A stretch of DNA of 54,110 nt from Desulfovibrio intestinalis (lineage in GTDB: Bacteria; Desulfobacterota; Desulfovibrionia; Desulfovibrionales; Desulfovibrionaceae), in the NCBI RefSeq assembly GCF_014202345.1, contig NZ_JACHGO010000012.1, positions 1-54,110 on the forward strand, written 5' to 3'. Below the pieces are notes generated by a model that saw only the letters and a list, made by a program, of their open reading frames with translations, had not been told where the DNA came from and searched no databases. Below, one piece after another: positions 16,868 to 24,795 of the stretch; the stretch's first letter is position 1, and each line of letters starts with the position of its first letter. The position numbers and the translations under genes are program-made.

Positions 16868-19135
16868 GTGTCATATTCTAACGATAGCAAACTCTCTCGT
16901 AGTTTTCTGAGCTTGCGCGCAAAGATTGATAAAACAGCAATTGCAACATGTTTGCAGGACAACAAAAACGCAGAAATTTTTGTTGGCCTCATCAATGCGG
17001 TTTTTACATGTCTGATCAGTTCAGAAAAAGAAGAATTTCTTCAGGAACTCGGGAATCCAGAACAAAAAATAGGTTGGGAAATACAAGATAGATTTAGCGG
17101 TGACGATGTCGTTGGATTTGCCATGAAGAAACTCGACAGGGATCGTATCCAAACAGCACGTATCTTAGGAGAAAGGTTGGGTATCAAGCCTGAAAACTGC
17201 TTTGATGCGTTTCCCATTACACAGAACAACAGGGTGAACAATAATAACGAACCATGCTATTTATCATATTTTATTCCAGAGAACATTAATGTTGGACATA
17301 AAAGATACAAACTTTCATGTATCGATGAGCAAGAAAACTTTGGTGGGGAGGTTGAACAAAAAATTTGTTGTTATTCTGCAGCAAAAGACGACTGTTTTTT
17401 CCTGATAGCGTCTAAAAAAGCAATTCAAAAAAGAAATAGAATAGAAAATTTTCATGGGATTGGCTGCGCACCATCAACAGCATTGGCTTTTTCCAGAGTT
17501 GCAATTGATAAATTTCCAGACGCTCACGTTATTTTTCCGATGTCTTTGCCTGTCGCATTTCATCTTCGGAGGGTATGCCGTGAAGCTGGAATTGGTGAAC
17601 GTAATTTTATAGTTTCCGGACATTTCGGGGGCATTGATGCTCTTGATTTGAAATGTTTTCAGGGGCGAAAGGTCATATTGCTCCCGGAGTTCTCGGAAGA
17701 TGGCTTTTTTGAGGCAGACCGAATTGCCGAAAAGCTTAAATCCATTGCGCGTGATCTAAAAATATACCCTTGGCCTATCAGGGCTGATGGCATGTCTGAC
17801 GAGGTGATGACTGAGGTAGGCTGGAAGCAAACCTTCCTTGAACAGGAGGTTGACTTGAGGGAAGAACTAGCCCCTTCCTCTCTTCTTAATAGAGTTACTA
17901 AGAAGGCACTATCCCTCTCTGATTTTAAAGAGTTGCTCGTCGAAGTCGGATCGAGCCCTTCAACGAAAGATTCATCGCAAAAAAATAATCAAGCACTGCC
18001 TCCAGCCAACCCCGCACTGACCCCTGCAAAGGCTTTTAAATTGGCTGACGTAACTCTCTATCACACAATGCGTCCAGGCAGTTATGTCATGATTGTCGGA
18101 AAGAAGGGGGCTGGTAAAACGCAAGTTGCTCTCTCGACTTGCCGCTCCATACTCAATGGCAATGTCATGTGGCCGCTTTTTTCTGGTGCTGGCGTGGCTG
18201 CTGGCAATGTCGCTTATATTGATGCGGAAACCCCATATGATGAATTTTGTGCAAATCTAGACCAGCATTGCCTTGCCAAAGAACAGAGTAAACGTTTTTT
18301 TGGTTTGTCCATATTTGCCCCTGACCTCCCGGAATTTTGTGATACTTTTTCTCTCGAGAATTCTGAATTTCGCGAAGGGCTTAGCAACTACCTCCAGAAA
18401 AACGAATGCCGTTTTGTTTTTTTTGATAACCTCAGTGCCTTGATGGGCGATAAGGTGAATTACGGTAATTTTTCTGATGAGGTGCTTGAGTGGGTAAAAA
18501 AACTTCAGCGTCATGACCATTGCGTGGTTTTTGTTCACCACAAATCAGAGGATGCAGCGGCGAATCAGCATGGCGTGAATGCTCGCGGTAGCCATCTCTT
18601 CACCACTCTTGCCAGAACATTCATTGGATTGGTGAGTAGCGCAGAAATATTGAATGACGCTCTTGGTACCGAGGACATTCAAAAAGCAGCGGCCCGGGAT
18701 GGTCTGACTGTGGGTTTACGGTTCGATGTGAGTAAGCCAGCACCCATTCTGGAAAAAAAGACCTTCTGGCTGCACCTGCCGTTGGGGGACTCGGAATGGG
18801 AGTTTCTGGCCGCTACTGGGGCAGATGGGCAGAAAATTGAATTGCCTATGGGTGCTGCTACAACTGGAGTTGGGGCTGCAAACAACAAAGAAGACTCGCA
18901 GCCCGTATCGAGCGCAGCTCCCTCAGTGCCTGCCGAGCACGACCTTTCCCCTGACCAACGGCGGGTGCTTGAAATCTTGAAAAAAGGCTCTGCCAAGCGT
19001 GAAGAGGTACAAGGTGAAACCGGTTTTGGCGAAGACAAAACCCGTGAACTGCTGAATTCGCTTATTGAATTGGGGTTAGTCAGTAGGGAAGGCCAAGGAA
19101 AGGGTACTTATTACACTCAAATACCCACATCATAG
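16868..19135 (+). CDS. RepA/DnaB-type AAA ATPase with C-terminal winged helix
   Basis: A 755-residue cytoplasmic ATPase. Walker A (VGKKGAGKTQVA) lies near residue 410 and Walker B (FVFFDNLSAL) near 515. A RecA-like segment (VVFVHHKSEDAAANQHGVNARGS cut short here) fits hexameric RepA-like helicases of mobile elements. Residues of about 190-320 (HGIGCAPSTALAFSRVAIDK, then VILLPEFSEDGFFEADRIAE) resemble a toprim-like fold, but the acidic residues are not clear. The C-terminus (DLSPDQRRVLEILKKGSAKR onward) is a winged helix. GTG 16868 follows GGAGATG. The codons are more AT-rich than in the flagellar genes. Role in element replication is inferred. Confidence 0.75.
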   Translation: MSYSNDSKLSRSFLSLRAKIDKTAIATCLQDNKNAEIFVGLINAVFTCLISSEKEEFLQELGNPEQKIGWEIQDRFSGDDVVGFAMKKLDRDRIQTARILGERLGIKPENCFDAFPITQNNRVNNNNEPCYLSYFIPENINVGHKRYKLSCIDEQENFGGEVEQKICCYSAAKDDCFFLIASKKAIQKRNRIENFHGIGCAPSTALAFSRVAIDKFPDAHVIFPMSLPVAFHLRRVCREAGIGERNFIVSGHFGGIDALDLKCFQGRKVILLPEFSEDGFFEADRIAEKLKSIARDLKIYPWPIRADGMSDEVMTEVGWKQTFLEQEVDLREELAPSSLLNRVTKKALSLSDFKELLVEVGSSPSTKDSSQKNNQALPPANPALTPAKAFKLADVTLYHTMRPGSYVMIVGKKGAGKTQVALSTCRSILNGNVMWPLFSGAGVAAGNVAYIDAETPYDEFCANLDQHCLAKEQSKRFFGLSIFAPDLPEFCDTFSLENSEFREGLSNYLQKNECRFVFFDNLSALMGDKVNYGNFSDEVLEWVKKLQRHDHCVVFVHHKSEDAAANQHGVNARGSHLFTTLARTFIGLVSSAEILNDALGTEDIQKAAARDGLTVGLRFDVSKPAPILEKKTFWLHLPLGDSEWEFLAATGADGQKIELPMGAATTGVGAANNKEDSQPVSSAAPSVPAEHDLSPDQRRVLEILKKGSAKREEVQGETGFGEDKTRELLNSLIELGLVSREGQGKGTYYTQIPTS

Positions 19136-19159
19136 GCAATTGCCCCGCTCTGGCAGGAT

Positions 19160-19200
19160 CCCCCGGGATACGTACTTGTATCCTGGGGGGGGCTATTTTT
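19160..19200 (+). terminator. Rho-independent terminator after the integrase-ATPase pair
   Basis: CCCCCGGGATAC (19160-19171) and GTATCCTGGGGG (19178-19189) form a 12-bp stem with one G-T pair. GGGCTATTTTT follows. Confidence 0.88.
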
Positions 19201-20146
19201 AGGGCTGCTACTCACTGGAAATGTGCGGGGATTGACTAGGAATTGTCCAGGCAACGAGGGGTTTGTTCGCCTGTATTACGCAGGGATTACACCAGTAAAG
19301 CCACGAACACCGAAGATGATATTTTACTATATACCGTGATATCAAATGGTTAAACTAGATGTCTGGTCTCCAATAGCGGGACAGTACGGCAGAAAAATAA
19401 GATGGCGTCATTTTTGTCAAGCTGCCTTTATTTTCCCGCGCTGGGAGCCGGACCGGGCTGCAATGGGATGCCACGGTGATCTGACCGATTTTGGCATGAA
19501 GTATCTGGAGCTGTTTTTCTTTTCTGGCCTCTTCAGTTTTGATTTCACCGGCAAAGATGCCCGCTGCCGACTCCTTGAGCTGTTTCACCCATTTATGGAT
19601 GAGTGTCTGATGAACGCCGAATTCTGAACTGAGCTCAGTGATGGTTTTATTGCCGGAGAGGGCCGCCAGAGCCACTCGGGCCTTGAAAGCCGGGGCATGA
19701 TTCTTTCGCTTGGATATGTGTTCTCCTCGTCTGGTTGAGTAGCTATCACATCTGTCCGATTTTGGGGGAGCACTTCTCCTGGATGGCTTATAGGCTTTGC
19801 CCAACTATTAGGTAAACCTTTTCGGCAAATAGATCGAAATGTGGTTTAAAATTCGCCATTGCACAGTTTTTATTTAAGACTTTAGGTGTTTACTGATGGC
19901 GGGTTGAGAGATGCGCCATCTGGTGCGCGGCTTGGGCCTGATTGCCGCCGCTCATGAGTATGACTGCTGTGGTCATGATGGAGCGCACTTACGTCAGGGA
20001 GGGGAGGGCGAGTAATGTGAGGGGAAAAAGCAGCAGGTTCTTGTCCGTTTTTTCCAGCCGACCTCTCAGTGGCGTCAATCTGCATCAAACGTGCCCCATC
20101 AGGCCACTGCAGGCCTATATGGTATGCAAAACTTGACGGAGGCATT
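19201..20146. other. Intergenic stretch with an IS3 remnant
   Basis: Apart from the broken IS3 orfA on the minus strand I see no gene. The part 19800-20130 has no convincing frame and probably holds the promoter of the small HTH gene. Confidence 0.5.
19472..19780 (-). pseudogene. IS3-family orfA remnant, left end of an insertion sequence
   Basis: The minus strand encodes an IS3-type OrfA: SKRKNHAPAFKARVALAALS, then the helix-turn-helix ITELSSEFGVHQTLIHKWVK, and the leucine-zipper region up to LHAKIGQITV. After about residue 80 of OrfA the similarity ends, and there is no OrfB. The expected start ATG before Ser-Lys-Arg-Lys is ATA (19715-19717), although GAGGAGA still lies upstream. The sequence CTCCCCCAAAATCGGACAG beyond it (19755-19774) looks like an IS3-type terminal region. 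The gene is therefore both truncated and start-less. Confidence 0.8.
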
Positions 20147-20386
20147 GTGAACATGAGCAACACCAGACCTGAAACTATCTTTTTTGAGCAATTGGAAAAA
20201 AATCTTCCTCCTGTCTTTTCCCGGGAGGAGGCTGCCCGGCAGATGGGCGGCTTGATTCGGGCCAAGACTCTTTCAAATCTTGACGCCATGGGAGAAGGGC
20301 CAAGCGTGAAAATTCGTATCAGAAAGAAAGTCTGCTATGAGCGCCGAAGCTTCCTCCAATGGCTCAAGCAGCATGTGCGGCAGTAA
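20147..20386 (+). CDS. Small winged-HTH protein (excisionase/AlpA-like)
   Basis: A protein of about 79 residues (77 if ATG 20153 is used). The pattern FSREEAARQMGGLI, then LSNLDAMGEGPSVKIRIRKK and YERRSFLQWLKQH resembles the small DNA-binding proteins that act as excisionase or regulator in integrative elements. The wing carries a basic run. GGAGG at 20138-20142 suits GTG 20147, and ATG 20153 is the alternative. The gene lies between the IS3 remnant and the primase-helicase gene and has its own terminator. A role in excision or replication control is inferred from context. Confidence 0.6.
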   Translation: MNMSNTRPETIFFEQLEKNLPPVFSREEAARQMGGLIRAKTLSNLDAMGEGPSVKIRIRKKVCYERRSFLQWLKQHVRQ

Positions 20387-20422
20387 CTGACCGCAAAAAA
20401 ATACCAGCAACGAACAACCGCA

Positions 20423-20455
20423 GGGGCATGAATTTTTTTCATGCCCCCTTTCTTA
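20423..20455 (+). terminator. Rho-independent terminator after the small HTH gene
   Basis: GGGGCATGAA (20423-20432) and TTCATGCCCC (20438-20447) form a perfect 10-bp stem with a T5 loop, followed by CTTTCTT. Confidence 0.88.
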
Positions 20456-20527
20456 TTCTATGCGGCAAGTATTTGCCCGTTTCGGAATAACTCACCCTGT
20501 AGTGGACTGAATAATAAGGATGTTGCC

Positions 20528-23347
20528 ATGAATACAAAAAAATTTGTCTACGCTGGAACACCAGAACCTGGCCATGGCCCCTGGACACTTATAGAAGATT
20601 CGCCTGAATCGCGTGCTCAGGCGCTTGAACAGGGCTGCAAGGCATTCACGACCATGAGCCTCGCCTACGAACCAGAAGAAGGGAAACCCGAACCCATGCG
20701 CTACGGCGATCTTTGGCTGGACATCGACTGTAAGGAAGTGCCATTTCTCGCCATTGTGGGCGCAAGGGATTTTGTTAAGGACCTGCGCAACCGGTATGAT
20801 GATTTTGATCCTGCCATGCTCGACTACTACATGAGTGGCAGCAAAGGCGTCCATATCCGTATTCCAGCTGAGGTATTTGGTGGAGAAAACGGACATCCCT
20901 ACCTGCCAAAGCTGCATTTGAAAATGCTGGAGCGGATTTTTCAGCACTATCCAATTTGCCATAACCTGGGCTTGCTGGCTTTGGGCAAGCCCGTGCCCGA
21001 TGATTTCAGACGCAAGACTGTCGGCGACCTTGTGGACACAAGCCTGTATTGCATGGGGAAGGGGAAGTTGCTGAGAGCTCCCAATATCAGGCGTCCTGAC
21101 GGACGCTACAAAGTGCAGGTGAGCGTTAAGGAGTTCTTTGAATGGGGAATTGACTCGTTACTGGAACTGACCCAGTCGGCAAGAACATGCGTCATACATG
21201 CTCTGCCGCCAAAGGTGACGGGGATGACAGCCCTTTATGACCACGCCCTTCTGGACCTGCAATCTTGTAGTCAGAGCAAGCTCAACCTGCAAGGGCTTTA
21301 CGATTGCCATTTCATGCGCCATTGCCGTGAAAATGCCGCAACGCTGAGTGAGCCGGAATGGTTCCTGATGCTGCGTGTTCTGGCTCCGCTGGGAGAAAAA
21401 GGGCTTGAATTGGCGCAGGAATACAGCCATCCCCACCCGGGATACTCGGCACAAAAAACTCGAGCCAAATTTCTGCATGCTCTGAATAAGGGATATCCGG
21501 CCAACTGTGAGGATATTCAGGAATTTTTTCAGTGCAACCCTCGCTGCAAGGTGCGTAGCCCGCTTGACCTTGAACGCAAGCGCCTGAGTGATGTTGTGGT
21601 CGCCACAGAATCCTTCAGTTCCCAAAAGGATGGCCTGTACTATTCACCATCCCGTGGCATGATGGAGGGCGACAGTGTCAAAGTGTGTAGCCCTTTAAAA
21701 GTTCTTGGCAAGATGCGTAATACGGACGGCACGGGCTGGGCAAGGCTGGTGAAACTGCTGACGCCAGATGGCAAAGAACAAAAACTGACCATCACCATGA
21801 AGGAATGTGTGGGGCGCGGCGATGTCGTTCTTGGACGGCTTTGTGAGCATGGTCTTGAGTTGGCAAGCGGGCGAACGGAAAAATTCGTTATGGAGTATTT
21901 GCGTTTTGCGGGTTCCGACAAAATTTTCACCAATGTTGAGCGCCTGGGCTGGCACGACAGGTGTTATGTCTTGCCGGATAATATTTTTGGCGGAGGAGAA
22001 AATGAAGAAATTCATTACACGCAGGAACACGGCCTGTTCAACCATGCAGGCGAACTGGAGCAGTGGCATGAGCATGTGGGCCGCTATTGCCAGGGCAACA
22101 CCTTACTCATGCTGGTTGTAGCCTTTGCCCTGACAGGACCGCTTTTGCGCCCTTGCGAAATGGAAGGCGGTGGATTGCATTTGTTCGGGCCATCTTCCAC
22201 CGGCAAAACAACGTTGGCCCTGTTGGCTGGCAGCCTCTGCGGCGGCAATGACGGTAAAGGGTTTATCCGCCAGTGGCGCAGCACGCACAATGCCCTTGAG
22301 CATATCGCGGCCCAGCATAATGACTGCCTGCTGGTTCTCGATGAGATTGGCCAAGCCACAGCAGAAACGGTGACTCAGGTCACATATATGTTGCCCAACG
22401 GCCAAGGCAAGGAGCGCATGCGGAGCGATGCCACACAGCGTAAGGCCCATCAATGGCTTCTCAACTTCTTTTCCACTGGCGAGTTGCGCATAGAAGACAA
22501 AATAGAGGAGACGGGCAAATACCGTGCAACGGCCGGGCAGAATGTACGTGTGATAAATCTGCCCATTGATGGCGGCACAGGTAAAAATGCCTATAGCACT
22601 TTGCATGGCTTCAAAAATCCAGCGGCATTGAGTGAACATCTTAAAAGTGCTTCCCGAACCTACTATGGTACACCGCTGCGTGCTTTTTTGAAGGTTTTGT
22701 GTGGTACTGGGGAACATGATCTGGACATGAATATAGATGAAATAAACAATAATGTCAGCATGTTCATGAAAAAATATTGCCCAGAGGAAGCCTGCGGGCA
22801 GGTCCGGCGTGTGGTTCTCAAGTTCGGGCTGATTGCTGCGGCCGGTATGTTCGCTGCAAAGACCGGCATCCTGCCTTGGACACCGGAAGAATCAAGTGAT
22901 GCCGTTGTGGAATGGTTCAACGTCTGGCTTGACGAACGCGGCGGTGTTGGCAATCTGGAAATCATGAAAGCTCTTGATCGCTTTAAGGATTTCTTTGCGC
23001 GCTACGGCAGAAGCCGTTTTGCGGATGTGGATGGCCTGGGTGAGAGTATGCGCGATCTGGCTGGCTATCGATGGGAGGACAAGGGTGACCTGCGGTTATT
23101 CATGACAAGCCCAACGTTCAACGACCTCGCCAAAGGAGTCAATCGCCATGAGTTGCTGGAACATATGAAGCGTCAGGGGTGGCTTTTGATGAACACCAAG
23201 GGAAATCTTACGGAAACGAAGTGTATCAAAGGGCGGAACGTACGTGGCTATGGATTCATCCCTTCCGCATGGGAAGGCCGTGGAGACCTGGAAGAGCGGC
23301 ACATGAATGTAGTAAGAGAATCCAAAGCCTGTGATTGTGACTTTTAA
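20528..23347 (+). CDS. AEP-type primase fused to DUF927 helicase
   Basis: A 939-residue replication protein. The N-terminal part resembles an archaeo-eukaryotic primase: YGDLWLDIDCKEV near residue 60 supplies the Asp-x-Asp metal site, and SGSKGVHIRIP near 100 the conserved Ser-x-His-like motif. The second half is a DUF927 helicase/ATPase with Walker A (FGPSSTGKTTLALLAGS, about 555), Walker B (CLLVLDEIGQA, about 600) and the segment NFFSTGELRIEDKI. A small winged domain may end it. Such fusions prime and unwind plasmid or integrative-element DNA. ATG 20528 has AAGGA upstream; the longer frame from 20441 would overlap the terminator. The stop abuts an inverted-repeat block. Confidence 0.82.
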   Translation: MNTKKFVYAGTPEPGHGPWTLIEDSPESRAQALEQGCKAFTTMSLAYEPEEGKPEPMRYGDLWLDIDCKEVPFLAIVGARDFVKDLRNRYDDFDPAMLDYYMSGSKGVHIRIPAEVFGGENGHPYLPKLHLKMLERIFQHYPICHNLGLLALGKPVPDDFRRKTVGDLVDTSLYCMGKGKLLRAPNIRRPDGRYKVQVSVKEFFEWGIDSLLELTQSARTCVIHALPPKVTGMTALYDHALLDLQSCSQSKLNLQGLYDCHFMRHCRENAATLSEPEWFLMLRVLAPLGEKGLELAQEYSHPHPGYSAQKTRAKFLHALNKGYPANCEDIQEFFQCNPRCKVRSPLDLERKRLSDVVVATESFSSQKDGLYYSPSRGMMEGDSVKVCSPLKVLGKMRNTDGTGWARLVKLLTPDGKEQKLTITMKECVGRGDVVLGRLCEHGLELASGRTEKFVMEYLRFAGSDKIFTNVERLGWHDRCYVLPDNIFGGGENEEIHYTQEHGLFNHAGELEQWHEHVGRYCQGNTLLMLVVAFALTGPLLRPCEMEGGGLHLFGPSSTGKTTLALLAGSLCGGNDGKGFIRQWRSTHNALEHIAAQHNDCLLVLDEIGQATAETVTQVTYMLPNGQGKERMRSDATQRKAHQWLLNFFSTGELRIEDKIEETGKYRATAGQNVRVINLPIDGGTGKNAYSTLHGFKNPAALSEHLKSASRTYYGTPLRAFLKVLCGTGEHDLDMNIDEINNNVSMFMKKYCPEEACGQVRRVVLKFGLIAAAGMFAAKTGILPWTPEESSDAVVEWFNVWLDERGGVGNLEIMKALDRFKDFFARYGRSRFADVDGLGESMRDLAGYRWEDKGDLRLFMTSPTFNDLAKGVNRHELLEHMKRQGWLLMNTKGNLTETKCIKGRNVRGYGFIPSAWEGRGDLEERHMNVVRESKACDCDF

Positions 23348-23451
23348 GCTGTGCGGCGCACAAAAGCGTTTGTGCGATTCTTTGTATAAAACACCAGTAA
23401 TTTCTTGGTGTTTTGAACCTTCGCACAAACGCACAGCCGCACAGCAGTTTT
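23348..23451 (+). terminator. Nested inverted repeat after the primase-helicase gene, terminator-like
   Basis: GCTGTGCGGC (23348-23357) pairs with GCCGCACAGC (23436-23445). GCGTTTGTGCGA (23366-23377) pairs with its complement at 23421-23432. Inside, AAAACACCA (23388-23396) pairs with TGGTGTTTT (23406-23414). A TTTTTT run follows the right arm. It begins one base after the stop codon, so it can act as a terminator, but the arms also belong to a repeat family that recurs downstream. Confidence 0.6.
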
Positions 23452-23817
23452 TTATACGGAACAACGAAGGGGAGCAAAAATGAGGGCATTACAGGGCATG
23501 GATCTTGTGCCGTTCATAGACTCCATCTTTTGCCAGAAAAATTGATGCGTATCTGTACAGCACCCTCTATTCTTCGGGCCTGTTTTGTCATTTGGTAGAA
23601 GGCCCTGAACCCGAAACAACCATTCCTGAATTTTTTGAAGGCCATGAAGTGGGAACGGCCCCAAACAATTTTTGACCGAGGGAGGTTGATGCTCCAATTT
23701 TGCCAAAAAGAGCAAGAATAGTATTTGGGTTGTGCGCCTGTGCGTTTGTGCGATGCCTGAAAATGTTGGAAATTGTGGGGTATTGAGACAGGATTCCGCA
23801 CAGCAACGTTTGTGCGA
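23366..23817. repeat. Iteron-like repeats (GTTTGTGCGA family), candidate origin
   Basis: GCGTTTGTGCGA occurs at 23366-23377 (plus), 23421-23432 (minus) and 23742-23753 (plus). ACGTTTGTGCGA is at 23806-23817 (plus). The companion CCGCACAGC occurs at 23437-23445 and 23796-23804. The 560-base stretch lacks a convincing gene and follows a replication primase-helicase, the usual place for a replication origin or for operator sites of the replication genes. Confidence 0.5.
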
Positions 23818-23908
23818 AATTCGTTTTTGTTGTGCAACGTGGTCACGCCTAAAAAACATCTTGAAAACCCTGCCGTTATCAAAATCGTCGTTACCGGGTG
23901 AGAAGAAC

Positions 23909-24793
23909 CTACTCCGCTTGTGTTGTAGTTTTCCCCACGATGTTGCAGCCTATGGTGCAGTTGAGGCCCACATCACTTGCTGCCCCGTACACGTCCACCA
24001 TTGTGCCCATAAATTCTTCATTTCCCCGCCAAAAAGGGATTCCGCCAAGCCGCCGGGGCAGGGCGGCGGCAACAGCGGGAAGCATAACCGCTCCAAGTTC
24101 AATCGGCGTTGCACAGTGGCCCCAAAACTGTGCAGGATCGCAGGGGAGCGGTTCAGCCTCTTCCTGTCTGTCATCCGGGTCGGCTTCGGCATCATTCGCG
24201 CCAGTACCCAGCAGTTCCAGAAGGGCCTCCCGCTCAATGCCCCGAAGCTTGAACAGCAAAAAGGGATCCCGGTCAAACTCCTCTGCCACAAGGTAGTACA
24301 CAGCTGCGATATGCTTGCACGGATTTGACCCGTCAGGGCACGAGCAGTCGGTTGTAAAATCATCCTTCTTTGCAGGAAAAAGCGACAGCTTGGCCTTTTT
24401 GAAAATTTCTTCAATCTGTTGCGGCATCTGTCCCGACAAGAGGGCGGCGGAGAAAAGGGCCTCCTTGCGCAGTGCATGGCCGATGGTGCCCCACGCGTCA
24501 GCCTCCAGAGGTTTGACCCGCATGGTGACAGTGTACGGCTTGGCCCGTGAGCCTTGCACTTTTGCGGAAATGCAGCCTTTTTCCATTTGGATGGACACGA
24601 CCTGCCCTTTGCGGGCATACGCGCGCCCACGGGTCAGCCGTGCGCCCAGCCCGAAGCTTTCAATAAGTTCAACCCAGCGCTTGGCCCACCAGTTTTGGCC
24701 AAAGCCGCCGCGCCGACTCTGGGACTTGATGCCCCCCTTGACCTCGCGGGCTTGCGATGGGGGAAAGCCGCCATATTCACGATACCAGGCCAT
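23909..24793 (-). CDS. SWIM zinc-finger protein
   Basis: A 294-residue cytoplasmic protein. The SWIM motif (Cys-x-Cys, then Cys-x-His) is seen in CSCPDGSNPCKHIAAVYYL near residue 155. The N-terminus contains GFGQNWWAKRWVELIESFGL and a basic region (RGRAYARKGQVVSI) seen in bacterial SWIM proteins encoded beside SNF2 helicases. ATG 24793 lies two bases after the stop of the SNF2 gene with GGAG inside that gene's end, so the two are translationally coupled and probably act together on DNA. The pair runs against the neighbouring replication genes. Confidence 0.88.
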   Translation of the reverse strand: MAWYREYGGFPPSQAREVKGGIKSQSRRGGFGQNWWAKRWVELIESFGLGARLTRGRAYARKGQVVSIQMEKGCISAKVQGSRAKPYTVTMRVKPLEADAWGTIGHALRKEALFSAALLSGQMPQQIEEIFKKAKLSLFPAKKDDFTTDCSCPDGSNPCKHIAAVYYLVAEEFDRDPFLLFKLRGIEREALLELLGTGANDAEADPDDRQEEAEPLPCDPAQFWGHCATPIELGAVMLPAVAAALPRRLGGIPFWRGNEEFMGTMVDVYGAASDVGLNCTIGCNIVGKTTTQAE

Positions 24794-24795
24794 GC

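Noticed and set aside
23452..23882. Overlapping minus-strand frames of 122-135 codons in the repeat block
   Set aside because: Two frames compete over the same bases, neither has domain character, and both run through the iteron-like repeats.
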